From positions 1 to 64,000 of the forward strand of contig JAUGWO010000158.1 of assembly GCA_049724395.1 (NCBI GenBank): a stretch of DNA of 64,000 nucleotides, read 5' to 3'. This document shows, piece by piece, positions 32,255 to 48,033 of the stretch. Both the position numbers and the translations under genes were made by a program. Numbering within the stretch: the stretch's first letter is position 1; each line of letters begins with the position of its first letter. Source of the stretch: Spongospora subterranea f. sp. subterranea. Lineage: Eukaryota > Endomyxa: Phytomyxea > Phytomyxea > Plasmodiophorida. The notes under the pieces are model-generated. The model saw nothing but the letters and a program-made list of their open reading frames with translations, made no database searches and was not told the origin of the DNA.

Positions 32255-32748
32255 GATGTCGTTGCGATTTAGGCAGCGCACCGATCAGCTACGCAACGGC
32301 TTTGGTGACGGCGATCAAGTGCATCCAATCACCAATGATAAATGATGATGGATGGGATGAAACTGCACTTGGTCCTGACTGATAGGGCCTGTGGTGGACC
32401 ACACGGGTTCGGTTACCAGTTATGGCTCCTTATAATCCGTGGCTCACAACACCAATAAATGTTTCATGAGTTTTTTATGGTTGATTGTGGTCAGACTCAG
32501 AGACCGCTCTCGGATATATGAAACCACATTGCAAGAGTCAAATGCCTTTAAGGGGTTCAAAATTGTCAATTTTTATTCCCTCAGTGGCCGTCGCAGTTGA
32601 AAGACGAGAAGTCGTGTCCACAGAGAAAGGCTCAGGTTCATAATCGACAGCTCTAGTCTTATTTTTTGATGTATTTTTTAGGTATCGACAAAATCATTAT
32701 CTTTTCAACCATTGATTTTGTTCTTATTACGCTCATTTAACCAGTTTT
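32255..32748. other. Intergenic region upstream of GCN2
   Basis: About 490 nt, AT-rich toward 32650-32750. It holds the GCN2 promoter and the 3' end of the next minus gene. No gene was seen. Confidence 0.5.
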
Positions 32749-35514
32749 TTACTGCATAATTTGATTCGCTGCATTAGGAAATAAAACGGGAGAATTCAAT
32801 TGAAGACGTTGCGATTGTTCAGGTTTGATCAAGTCTATGACGCCAACATCTTGAACAGTAGAAGACATAATCAACAAAGATTGTTCAATCTTTTCAATTG
32901 GATTAATGTTGCTGTGGGTAATAGTTTTGATCAGAGATTTCTCAAAGCAGTGGGTGGCGGCTATAAGAACATGCAGTGATGCCTGCTCAAGTGGCAACGT
33001 TCCGGAACGTGAGATCACGTCTAACAAATCGAACGCCATGTTCTTTTCAGTTCGCTGCATATCTAAATCCATGGTCTCTTTAACCGGCTTAGAAAGCAAT
33101 GTCTTCTGCCTATTTCGAGTCCATTTTGAACCCGGAGTGAAAATTATGGGGCGAACTGCACCGTCAACGTCCAACTTGTTGAACTGGCGATCTAATATGG
33201 ATGGAATTAGTGTGAAGTCATTCGTGATAGAATTTGAGGAGAGAGCCTGAATTTCGCCAACGTTCCCTGTTTGCATGGGAATTGAATCCTGCTGGGATGA
33301 AGAGGGAGCCTCTCGTTGCCCGCCAAAAGACTCTTCCACAGGAGCTTGCTGAATTGAAGCCGATTCTGCTGCAATACGTTGCGGCTCCTGTACGACAGCA
33401 GTCTGGACTTGGACCCGCGATGCACCAGACATCGGGGCAAATGATCGATTGGGAACTGAAGCGCTACATGGAACCCCAGACGTTTGAGGAAGGGACATAG
33501 ACATAACTTGTGGAAAAAACGATGGGGGCGGCACTGAAGGAGGAAAAACTGTTTCGAGAGATGAAGCCAATCGAAGTTCCGCTTCTTCCTGAGCTTCTGT
33601 AAGTTGTTTATCTCGACATTGTTGGATCATGTTTTGCATGTTCTTAACGAAACCTTTAACGGCATCGATTTTCACCGAGGCGCCGGCTGCCCCATCTCCA
33701 TCAAAGGAAAGTAAATCACTTGGTATTTGGTATTTGATTAACAGTTCCGTTAAATCTTGAGTCAATTGTATTTCCTTTGTCAGGCTGTTAACGGGGATGT
33801 TGAGCAATTTTTCAAGTTGAGGCTTAATTTGAATGATTGCCACACCGATAAGCGAATTTTCAAGCTGCATGGAACGCATCGCTTTAGCGAATCGTTGCTG
33901 CTCAGGGGAAAGAGATTCGATTGCGTCTCTGAATTCCTTCGCAGATGGTATCTGTTCTGATAAAAGTGGAATAACAACCTCATCCTTATTCTGTACAATT
34001 ATGGCAGCTTTTGGTTGAAAAACTCGTGCGGAAACCATATTGCCGATCACAACTATAAAGCTACTGAACTGAGCAGATCGAGAGATGAAATTGAGATGCA
34101 AGCCCGCGTCATCGGCAAACTGGGTAAAGAGACAGGTATGGATATACCTCTCTCCTCCAAAGTCTACTTTGACAGCAGCACTGATCGGCATTTGAATCGG
34201 ATAGGACATTGCTGGAGATATAAAACGAACTCCAGAATATATGGGGTTTTGAGAGGATGATTCAATGGTGATCGTTCCCTCTGACGAGTGCTCCGGCTTA
34301 CGAACTGAGTAGCAAAATGGTTGTGGGGTATACTGATCACGAAAGAGCTTCCGGTAGTGAACGGTCATGAAGTTCGTCAGATCAGCGGGAGTGATTATTC
34401 TGCCAATTGCCTCCCCTAGCTGTCTGTAAAGCATTTGCTCTAGATAGCGAATGGTGTCATAATACGCTGAAATAATTTTACGCCCATGATCCAGCAGGGT
34501 AATCAACTTAACTTCACTGCTCCTATAAATGTTCGACGTGACAGGGATCGAACGGTCAACCTTGGACAGATGCTCAGCGAATGTCCTTTGAAGCTCTGTT
34601 TTGAATGCAGCCAAGTCCTCCGAAGATAGCTGGACAACGCCACTGTGATTGAAAAAAGGAAAAACTGGAATAAAACCAAGATCGGGAACTAAAGCGTCTC
34701 GTTCATATGGCGGCACAGATACCACGAACTTGTTGAAGAATTGATTAATCCGATCTATTACTTCATCGAAAAAAACCTTCAGCTCCTTCAATTGACGTAT
34801 AAACTGTTTAATCTGAGTATTTCGCCTTGGAGTCCGACAGTTCTTATCACTGCGATCAATGACAAACCTTTTTGCATGGTGCAGCATTAGATTGGTGACT
34901 TCCGTATCAGTGATAATACGAGTAACAGGTGAATCGACCACTTTTTCGGTCATTTTCTTTTCAAAGCTAACAACGTGCTGCTGCAGAATGATACCTTGAT
35001 CAATATCTGGCCTCTGAAATATCGTCATTTTGTACGAAAACTCAATGTTGCTGACGTAGTCAGTAACGGTTTTGACAATCTTGTGAGACCTAAACGACGC
35101 GTGTAAATGACGCGTGTATAAAAATTGAAAAGAATAGCCTTACGTTGTTGACTGGCCGAATAATGAGGAACTTGTTGTTGTCCGAATTTCTGGGGATTCA
35201 ACGGTCCTAGAATCTTCCCGAACAAATGTACGCTTCTCAGAAGATTCAAACCTGACACCGATAGGCCGATTCTGTTCTGTCCATTGTTGGACAACGTCTG
35301 CATGCGTTTGATTAAGACCTAAGTGCTCGAAGACGGTCATCTGAGACATAATGGCAGCTCTGGTAGCCACTTCAGCCAGTCCGTATTTATCGTCATATTT
35401 ATGTGGCACATCCTGAGCTAGGACTAAACGTCTCTCGTTCCCCAATACGGTGTGGATATGAACCAATGCCGCATCCAGGCGTGATCTGAACTGCTCCTCT
35501 ATATAATCATCCAT
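32749..35514 (-). CDS. Large conserved-looking protein of unknown function (903 residues)
   Basis: Exons 35144-35514 and 32749-35089 join over a 54-nt intron (GTAAGG...GTTTAG). The start is the ATG at 35514 (M-D-D-Y-I-E-E-Q-F). The N-terminal 450 residues are globular and mixed alpha/beta. A block near residue 500 (S-P-E-Q-Q-R-F-A-K-A-M-R-S-M-Q-L-E) runs on through I-K-P-Q-L-E-K-L-L and D-L-L-S-F-D-G-D-G. It is very regular and looks like the family core. A Pro/Ser/Gln-rich linker (33250-33530) separates it from a C-terminal helical part. I have an impression of similar blocks in protist proteins but cannot name the family. No catalytic motif is evident. Confidence 0.75.
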
Positions 35515-35977
35515 TGTGAATCTGATAGGCTCATTACGGTATTTGTACACCACATGTCATTGTCCGTTAACGACATTGGGATCGGTTCGGTTACACGAAA
35601 ACAAGCGTGAGAGGCCGGGTATACCTGTTCAACCAGGGATGGGCGAGTGACGACTCGACGCCACACGGTTGATTGTTATGGGTTGTCACATGAGAGGCGT
35701 TACTGGAACCAGTTAGGATATATGTTACGACGAGATATATAGCGTGGAGAAGGGTTATTGGAAGACGCCATTCAGACAATCTTCGTCCAATCACCCAGAT
35801 AATGATTGACTTCTTCATCCCTAACCATCGACAAATATTACCAATCGGGTCACCGAGACGGCCACAATCACGTAATCTATGGCAATATGGGTGGTCTATA
35901 TGTTGAAAAAATCAGGTCAGACAATGAAGCGCAATATCGACACAACATTTTTGTAGATATATTGATTGAATATTGAG
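35515..35977. other. Intergenic region between unknown gene and RPC1
   Basis: About 460 nt. Contains the promoter of the 903-residue gene. A short minus-strand frame with a hydrophobic stretch (35591-35818) has no supporting features. Confidence 0.5.
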
Positions 35978-41328
<5,351 letters not shown>

Positions 41329-42356
41329 GTGCTGCGGACTCCGTCCGGGACACCGTATGGCGTGGCGCCATCACCGGTCATTGGTCAGGGCGATCACCCC
41401 GATAATCACTAACCGTTATCGCAAACCGCTTCACCCTCAATCATATGATATGATTGGGGTCACCCACAAGAACTGTCATTTTTGACTATAGTCTCATTCA
41501 TCTGAACTCGTTTTGTATTCCGTTATAGTTTGTTGATTGACATCATGGAACAGGACCGACAATAGGCTGGATTGTAATTCAGAGTAGAACAAACAGGACC
41601 ATTTGTAGCAACATGGTTACTGATTTAGGATTGACGGGTTCAATATTGTGCCATCATCCAGGAGATTATGGCGCTACCTATGTGATTTGACCGTTATGTA
41701 TTGCTATAACATCGCAGAATAGGACCTCACTCAATCCACGACCATTAGAACCAGGCCCCGCTCAACAAGTCATTTCGGCCCGTTGAATATGACCATTGCC
41801 TTCTCATAGATCCTGGGATCTACTTGGTCTCATTCATGTTTCGGATGGATTATAGGCGGCGCTGGTTTGGTTTCGCAGGGCGCTGTCCCCTTAGCGTTTG
41901 TCAGTGCGATACTGACAAGTCATCGGTTGAAATTGCGGTTGGGCTGAAAACGATTCGCAAATTCTTTCAGGAATTGTTCTGAAACCGGATGCGATTGGCT
42001 TAAAACTTATGAATGTGCGGTGGTGATAATCAGCGGTACTTTCGAACGGATGACGATTTTTAGGAGACTTATCACCAGAAGTTATCTATAAATCTACAGG
42101 CGTGATTTTCTATCACAGTTGGATTGCGACTTTACCCTTAGAACCCGCCTGTGTTGACACATCGTCTTTTTCCGCTCAACTGGCGAAATCAATGATTCAC
42201 GCCAGCTCGTTCACCTAACTCCCGTATCCGCGATATCCACCTGTTGTCGGGACATATTGTTATTATTGTCCATTATTGGATTTGAATCTGGTTTTATTAA
42301 AAAGTTGAATTGCACGGGCCCATAAGTGAATATGGGGACGTGGGCGGCCGTCCGGC
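41329..42356. other. Bidirectional intergenic region between RPC1 and the DUF6729-like gene
   Basis: About 1 kb between two divergent genes. I scanned it for tRNA, 5S, U6 and snoRNA signatures and saw none. The DUF6729-like gene may have an upstream exon in its right end. Confidence 0.5.
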
Positions 42357-43658
42357 GTGATTGCGGCTCATTTAGCGGTAATCGCCAAGGATGTGGCCGA
42401 AAGCCTTCAGGCCAAATCATTCGACAGGAGCAAATGCATATTGACCCCGAATATATTGCCAACGTTTGAGGACGGGATTATAGCGCCAGACCGGTTCTAC
42501 CACCCAAAGGTGTTCGTGTGGGTTCCTCAGATCCTGTGCGATTCGGTCGAGATGAAATGCCCCAACTGTTCCAATATCGATATACGAGAGGTCGGCTGGG
42601 TATTCCGTCGAATCGTTGACATATCGACCGTCGCCTTTATATTGGCCAAACAATACGTCTGCAAACGATGCGAACGAACTGCACAGACGAGTCTGGATGG
42701 GGATCGTATCACCGGCAACAACGCCACCTTCTCCCCGTGCGACGCCCAGGTTCTAAACGGGTTTCCAAGCGACATTCAGGCGTGTTTCCCTGCGGTCATG
42801 GATGCATCTAATCAGGGCGGGGTTTCTCGCGATCTGGTCGATCTCATCCGAGCCTGTGGACGCGCCAATCTCTCCATCGACCAGATCCACAGCGTCATCA
42901 CCGACACAAACATGGCGAAGTATTCAGAAAGGAGAGCGGCGTTCGAGGCATGTGCAGCTCAAGCTATTCAAGGTGGATGCTGTTCCGACATGGGCAACGC
43001 AACCGATTTCAAGTTCTTCTCATCGTTTGACGATCGTGAAGGATATGGTGGATTCGTCCCGCCCCCCCAGTATTTATTACCTTTCTGCGTTGGCAATAAT
43101 TCAGTATTAACTGATGCATTATGGACGAAGACAGTTGTAGTTGCTGCCACCGAAGCCAGGCCGATCGCCGCGTATTCGTCTTTGCCGTCCCTTTGCGCTC
43201 AATCCGGTTGTCCAGGGTTCTCGTCGTGCGACCAATGTCATGAAGTGCAGCGCGAACGGGCACCGACAGGCTCATCAACAGCCGTCCCCGCGATTCGCGT
43301 CAATTCTGAGGATATCGAGTTGGCGATCTCGACGCCAATGGAAGTTAATCAGCAATCGGCCACTGAAACATCTGGACAATCGGGAGAGCCGAAACGCAAG
43401 CGAAGACCAAGACGATGCCAGAACCGGATCTTAGTTAATGATGAAGTGGTCATTTGTGGATTAATAGACTGTCCGGGAAGAGGAGGGCAGAAATTCTGCA
43501 AAAACTTCTCGGGAGTCGTCTGGAAAGAGCAGCAACAAAGTGACGACATCGAGTCGGGAATGTCGAAGTTATCAACGCTTGTGACAGCCGTAAGACCTGT
43601 GAGGCCCGTTCGGGAAAGCGAACTGGTTGCCATGGAAGCTCTCCAAAACATGATATAA
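42357..43658 (+). CDS. DUF6729-like zinc-binding protein with a C-terminal cysteine module
   Basis: The open frame covers 433 codons, but its first codon is GTG and no in-frame ATG precedes it, so the true start is probably in an upstream exon. Residues about 40-230 resemble the DUF6729 region known from fungal transposon-associated proteins: F-V-W-V-P-Q, C-P-N-C, G-W-V-F-R-R-I-V-D, Y-V-C-K-R-C, G-F-P-S-D-I-Q-A-C-F-P, G-V-S-R-D-L-V-D-L-I-R. A further cysteine cluster follows (C-P-G-F-S-S-C-D-Q-C). The last 90 residues hold K-R-K-R-R-P-R-R-C-Q-N-R-I and C-P-G-R-G-G-Q-K-F-C-K, shared with the gene at 44314-45024. No transposase core is present. The basic stretch suggests nuclear location. Function unknown. 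Confidence 0.7.
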   Translation: MIAAHLAVIAKDVAESLQAKSFDRSKCILTPNILPTFEDGIIAPDRFYHPKVFVWVPQILCDSVEMKCPNCSNIDIREVGWVFRRIVDISTVAFILAKQYVCKRCERTAQTSLDGDRITGNNATFSPCDAQVLNGFPSDIQACFPAVMDASNQGGVSRDLVDLIRACGRANLSIDQIHSVITDTNMAKYSERRAAFEACAAQAIQGGCCSDMGNATDFKFFSSFDDREGYGGFVPPPQYLLPFCVGNNSVLTDALWTKTVVVAATEARPIAAYSSLPSLCAQSGCPGFSSCDQCHEVQRERAPTGSSTAVPAIRVNSEDIELAISTPMEVNQQSATETSGQSGEPKRKRRPRRCQNRILVNDEVVICGLIDCPGRGGQKFCKNFSGVVWKEQQQSDDIESGMSKLSTLVTAVRPVRPVRESELVAMEALQNMI

Positions 43659-43779
43659 ACGACGTTCTAACGCTATTAAAACTGTTTTTAACGAACGAAG
43701 CGGGTGATGATTATACGACGGATAATTCCAGGACCTTTCAATGATAGTGATTACACACGGCCGGGGAGGCGGTGTCGAA

Positions 43780-44259
43780 ATGGATGGCAGGTTAGGGAGT
43801 GTCAGCGATTCTTGTGATCTACTGCTGATCGAGGGGTCTCGTCTACTTGCCGCCGTCGCCTCGCCCGTAGCCACATCGGACTCGCCGAGCTTCGGCCTGG
43901 CCAACAACGTTCAGCGGACGGAAACCGCCGTCCATGCTCAGCGTTAGTGTTACGAGTTGACATCGTTGCGCCATGAATCTGATCGGATAGCATGAACAGG
44001 AATGGTTCAGGCCGCTGAATCATTATCAAGCGTTATATCCGAACTGAAAATGTTATGGTCGCTACACAATTTCAAGCAGCGATTTCAGGACACGAATACC
44101 GTGGTCGAATCTGTAAACGAACATAAAACCCTGGTCAAACACAAGCTGGACCGGCTCCTGTTCGAGGTGAGAACTGCCCAAACTCATCTAACTGCACATT
44201 ACATGTCAAGCAGAGGGCCAACCATATCGCCTACGTCTTCTCCAACACCGACATTGTAG
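43780..44259 (+). CDS. MED22: Mediator complex subunit 22
   Basis: MED22 belongs to the Mediator head module, which links regulators to RNA polymerase II. Exons 43780-43942 and 44000-44259 join over a 57-nt intron to give 140 residues, the family's usual length. The join creates T-E-T-A-V-H-A-Q-R-M-V-Q-A-A-E-S-L. It continues with L-S-S-V-I-S-E-L-K-M-L-W-S-L-H-N-F, matching the human V-R-A-G-E-S-L and L-V-S-D-L-K blocks. The rest is helical and ends in a Ser/Thr/Pro tail. An ATG at 43741 in the same frame is a possible earlier start, but the family begins close to 43780. It lies 122 nt after the DUF6729-like gene and converges with the next gene. Confidence 0.78.
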
Positions 44260-44313
44260 TTCGAGTCTTTACTGTTTTTATAAAAGAAACTCCAAGTACA
44301 TCTCCATTGTGTT

Positions 44314-45024
44314 TTATATGAGATTTTGAAGTGCTTCCATGGCGGCAATCTCATTGTCGTGCGCAGGAGGACGCACTAGCGTAGCTAACGTTGATAATTT
44401 CGAATCGTCGCCTTGTCGTTGCTTAGCCTCAGCAACGAAGCTCTTGCAAAATTTTTGTCCACCTCTGCCAGGACAATCCACCAGTCCACATATAATAGTT
44501 TTGCCTTCAATCACAATCCGGTTTTGGCATCTCCTTGGCCTTCGCTTCCTTTTGGGTTCAGAAGAAGGCGAACTTTCCAAAAGCATTTCGGTCTGCAATG
44601 CCGTTTCATCAAATGAGTTCGCCCTCTTGGGTGGCTCTTCTTGGAAACACAACGGATCCTGAATTTGTTTGGTTATGATGTTCATTTCGCAATGAAGGGG
44701 ATGCATATGTATTCCTCTTCCGCCGTTGAGAGAAAGGTCAGTTGATAAGTCCCCATCGTCAAGTATTTCTGCATCCTCACAGAATGCGAGATTATGAACA
44801 GAATCTTTATCAGGGAGTCTTGCCAGATTGCCCCCGGTGCATATTTTGAATGATGCTGGCTCGCCTCCAGACTCGGAGTCAAGGTGAAGATCGGGGAAAA
44901 GATCATCGTTGTAGCCAGCGGATATAGCAAGTGCAATCTCGCTGGTGTCGACTTTGATAGCTCGCACAGCAAGCTTCTCAATATCATTCGACCTCAACCC
45001 ATCAAGGGGACTTCGGGAACTCAT
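44314..45024 (-). CDS. Protein with the same C-terminal cysteine module as the 42357-43658 gene
   Basis: A single exon of 236 residues from the ATG at 45024 (M-S-S-R-S-P-L-D-G-L). The N-terminal 140 residues are acidic and low in complexity. The C-terminal 90 hold K-R-K-R-R-P-R-R-C-Q-N-R-I, I-I-C-G-L-V-D and C-P-G-R-G-G-Q-K-F-C-K, then S-K-L-S-T-L-A-T and A-M-E-A-L-Q-N-L-I at the stop. All of these are nearly identical to the tail of the gene on the other side of MED22. Cysteine spacing is C-x12-C-x4-C-x8-C, suggesting one zinc site. Both also share a D-T-S-E-I-A-L-A-I-S-like block. The basic stretch could be a nuclear signal. Function unknown. Confidence 0.7.
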   Translation of the reverse strand: MSSRSPLDGLRSNDIEKLAVRAIKVDTSEIALAISAGYNDDLFPDLHLDSESGGEPASFKICTGGNLARLPDKDSVHNLAFCEDAEILDDGDLSTDLSLNGGRGIHMHPLHCEMNIITKQIQDPLCFQEEPPKRANSFDETALQTEMLLESSPSSEPKRKRRPRRCQNRIVIEGKTIICGLVDCPGRGGQKFCKSFVAEAKQRQGDDSKLSTLATLVRPPAHDNEIAAMEALQNLI

Positions 45025-46350
45025 TGTTTCAGCAGCTTGCAATAACCCTAAACCGATTGTTAGCGGAATTAGAAATAGACATCTGAAAAAAAAAAAAAAC
45101 TACCGCGAACGATCCGCCAATCGGACAAAAATGGGGAGGGTGAATCGTCAAGCTGGAGAGTGAAATTCGTGTCGGCTGATGGATGGCGATCGTTACAAGT
45201 TATCGACATGTTATTCAACATGTGGTAAACGCACTTCCGTCAGCCCTACGGACCACCTTCGAGTGTGTTTGCATTGACCAATAAGATTTCCGCTTTACCC
45301 TCCCCTCAGTGATCATTACTGGCGCAACCTGTTCCCCCCGTCCCTGGCGTCCAGTTCAGGTTCGTATCCAGATATGGGGTACATAGCACCTACTTGGAGC
45401 ACAGTCGGCTGCACACTGTGCGGATATGGCCAAGTCCAAACGAATGTGCGTGACGCTGAGTCGCAGTTCCGACCTTTGGCACCGTCCAAACACAGTCAGC
45501 CCGATTTGGAAGGATGAGCAATATCGCAACAACAGTCAACAGAGCGTGTGCACCTCAAGCTGCTACAGTGGTATGCACGAATACGTAAACTTTTATTGAA
45601 TATTTTTTAGCGTATCTTGGACATTTTCTTTGTCAATTGGTTGCGTTTGTGAAAAAGCGGAACATTACTTCTTCTATTCCAAGTGCGACGTCGAAAGTAG
45701 CCCCCAAGCATGCTTTGAATAAAACGTCTCATTATCAAAAAACCTTATGCCATATTGAAATAATGAGAAGTTTCTTAAACGCTTTGGTTGTAAACTTATG
45801 TGCGTGCATTGCCCTTTCGAAAAGATACGCTCCCAACAAAAGTGTCAATGCCCACTAACCGGTCTGTCGTGGATTTGTGCAGCGTACGGGTTCCTGTACG
45901 ATCTGCCTTGCAAAAGAATATACAGGTCCGCAAACTGGGTTAAACAAGGTGTTGTTTCTGGGCTTTGATTTGCTTAAGGACCGGTTGTTGGCACTGTCAA
46001 TACCTAACCTCTAAAATGAAATGGTTCGTCAAGTAGAACATGAACTGCTTCTCAAAGAACTTGTTTCTCCAGTAGAACATGATATTGCTTGTCAACTCTC
46101 AAGTAAACCTGCTCTTCCAGTACAGTAGAGCATGATTCGCTTCCCACCTCTCAAGTGAACTTGTTCTTCCTGGAGCTGTGGAGCATGATCTTCGTGTCTA
46201 GCGCGGCCAGCAGCAGTTAGCGCAGCCCAATCGTCGTCTTCAGAGGTCTTGCTTCTGTCGCGTTTGTACCGCATCGCTTCATCGTTTGATTGTCGGTCGT
46301 ACTAGCCATCATTGCCGTTTCAACACCTGTCATATTTGACTTTCAGAAAT
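45025..46350. other. Long gene-poor region with poly-A tract and degenerate repeats
   Basis: About 1.3 kb. It starts with a run of about 14 A near 45087, then has unremarkable sequence. A plus-strand frame at 45637-45858 (73 residues) is unrecognised. The repeat block at 46026-46195 is listed separately. Promoters of both flanking genes must lie here. Confidence 0.5.
46026..46195. repeat. Degenerate tandem repeat, about 3.5 copies of a 45-55 nt unit
   Basis: The core GTAGAACATGA (or GTAGAGCATGA / GTGGAGCATGA) recurs at about 46031, 46071, 46125 and 46181. After most copies a GCTT...CTCAAGT(G/A)AAC(T/C)TG(T/C)TCTTCC segment follows. Copies differ by substitutions and small length changes, so this is an old array. 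Confidence 0.6.
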
Positions 46351-47654
46351 ATGAAACTGGAAGGACGGCATCTAAGGCTCAATACGTTTACTGTTTTGAC
46401 AATTTGTTGTGGTCTTCTTTTCTTTCTACGATATAGAATAATGCTGCAGGCTAGGAACATCAATGTACATCAAGTATCCTGGCGACAATTCTCTCGCGAT
46501 TACGAGCTTAAGCATGGCCGAAGCCCACCTCCCTTATTGGAAAACTGGCTCGATTATGCCCAGACGCATTCGTGCTCGTTAGACCAATACGATGGTTTAT
46601 ATGAGGATTTAGGTAACTTCTTTTCTTAAAAGCGATGATCAACAGTTAATGCTGTTTATAGAACGTTTCAGACCTTCAGGAATAACCATGGAGATGGTAC
46701 AGGAATCGTTAAAAAAGTGCAAAACCTGCCAGCTGATAACAGTGAAGGATCAATCCCTTACTCATACTATCCATCTTGGCAGGCAATTCAACGTGCAATG
46801 GCTTCTAGGACCTGCCGTTCGCACTCCTGGCCTCGAGTTTACCGCTGTAATCAACTTAGATGACTGTCCTGTTGTTGAAACTAGCAAAGATCCTGATAAC
46901 AGATATGTTGTCCTGTCATGGGCAACGCTGAGGGATGGCACTTCAGGCGATATCCGATTCCCATATGATTATAGCTTGCGGGTATGGAATCCGCAAGAAG
47001 ACATGATTTGGGGTATGTCCCCTTGGAAACAAAGGAAAAATGCTGTAGTGTGGAGAGGATCTTCGACAGGAACTGTCATAGCTCCTTGGAACAAATGGAG
47101 AGACTCAATTCGCTTTAGACTTGTCGAACGTTTCGGTCATAAAAACCTAAGGATAGCGGGGATCCCGGTTGACGTAGCTTTGAGCGCCATGATCCAATGT
47201 GAAGATGATGCAGAGTGTGAAGTTGCCAAATCGGAATATGCATTTGCCATTGAACGCAAAGTGCCTTTTGAGTGGTTTGTTCGCCATCGATATGTGATTG
47301 ATGTGGACGGCAATTCGTTTTCTGTCAGATTTGTTCCACTGCTACGGTCTGCCTCCGTGGTTCTAAAAGCTGGGTTATATAAGCAATGTCAGCATTGGAA
47401 GTCGTATATTTGAGGAACTTACAATGTTTGCAGGGTTTTGGGAGCGCGTATTGCCATGGACTCATTATATTCCAGTGGACCCTTCCTTTGACGATCTGGA
47501 AACACAAGTCGCGTGGGCTGTACAGCACCCCGAAGCCGCAGAAAAAATCGGAGAAACCGCAGCAAAGCTTGCCGCCCAACGTCTGAGAGATGTCGATTCC
47601 CGTTGCTATTCATATCGCCTCATGGTAGAATACGCTGCGCTATTTGACCAATAG
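46351..47654 (+). CDS. CAP10/GT90 family glycosyltransferase
   Basis: GT90 enzymes transfer xylose or glucose in the secretory pathway; fungal CAP10 proteins serve capsule or wall glycans. Three exons (46351-46612, 46662-47387, 47434-47654; introns 49 and 46 nt) give 402 residues. A membrane anchor (F-T-V-L-T-I-C-C-G-L-L-F-F-L) follows a short basic tail. The domain shows P-W-K-Q-R-K-N-A-V-V-W-R-G-S-S-T-G near residue 215, R-F-R-L-V-E-R-F, Y-A-F-A-I-E-R-K and V-I-D-V-D-G-N-S-F-S-V-R. After the last join come W-E-R-V-L-P-W-T-H-Y-I-P-V. The start ATG is the first in frame and lies just before the anchor. The protein is a little shorter than usual. Confidence 0.88.
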
Positions 47655-48033
47655 TAAATTAACCGCATACTGTATTATTACGTCGCGCGATGTTGCTTGA
47701 ACTCCGACCAACAAATATTGCTATGTTTTATTGCCAACTACAATCCTGTGTGTTTGGGACCGTCAAGGTGTATTGAGCCGGTTGGCTCTTTGTGTGGAGC
47801 CGATACAGCAGCGCGTTAGGAGATTTACTGCTCATCTTACATAAAACAAGATATCGTTTCAGGTCACGGCTTTTTTGACATCGGCCAGTACAGCAGAATC
47901 GGCGAAACCTTTCAAAACTTTGATAGCGCCAACGTCAATCTGTCCGCTCGTGGTCTAAGTCGGCAGCCGGTCCGAAATCTGTCGTCGTCATCATCCTCTC
48001 CATTTGCGGGACACGATATCAAAGGAGAGTATC
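47655..48033. other. Intergenic region before UCH37
   Basis: About 380 nt, no gene seen; contains the UCH37 promoter. Confidence 0.5.

Noticed and set aside
41500-42300. Possible snRNA, 5S or snoRNA in the RPC1 upstream region
   Set aside because: None of the diagnostic boxes (U6 ACAGAGA, 5S internal control region, C/D or H/ACA boxes) could be found.
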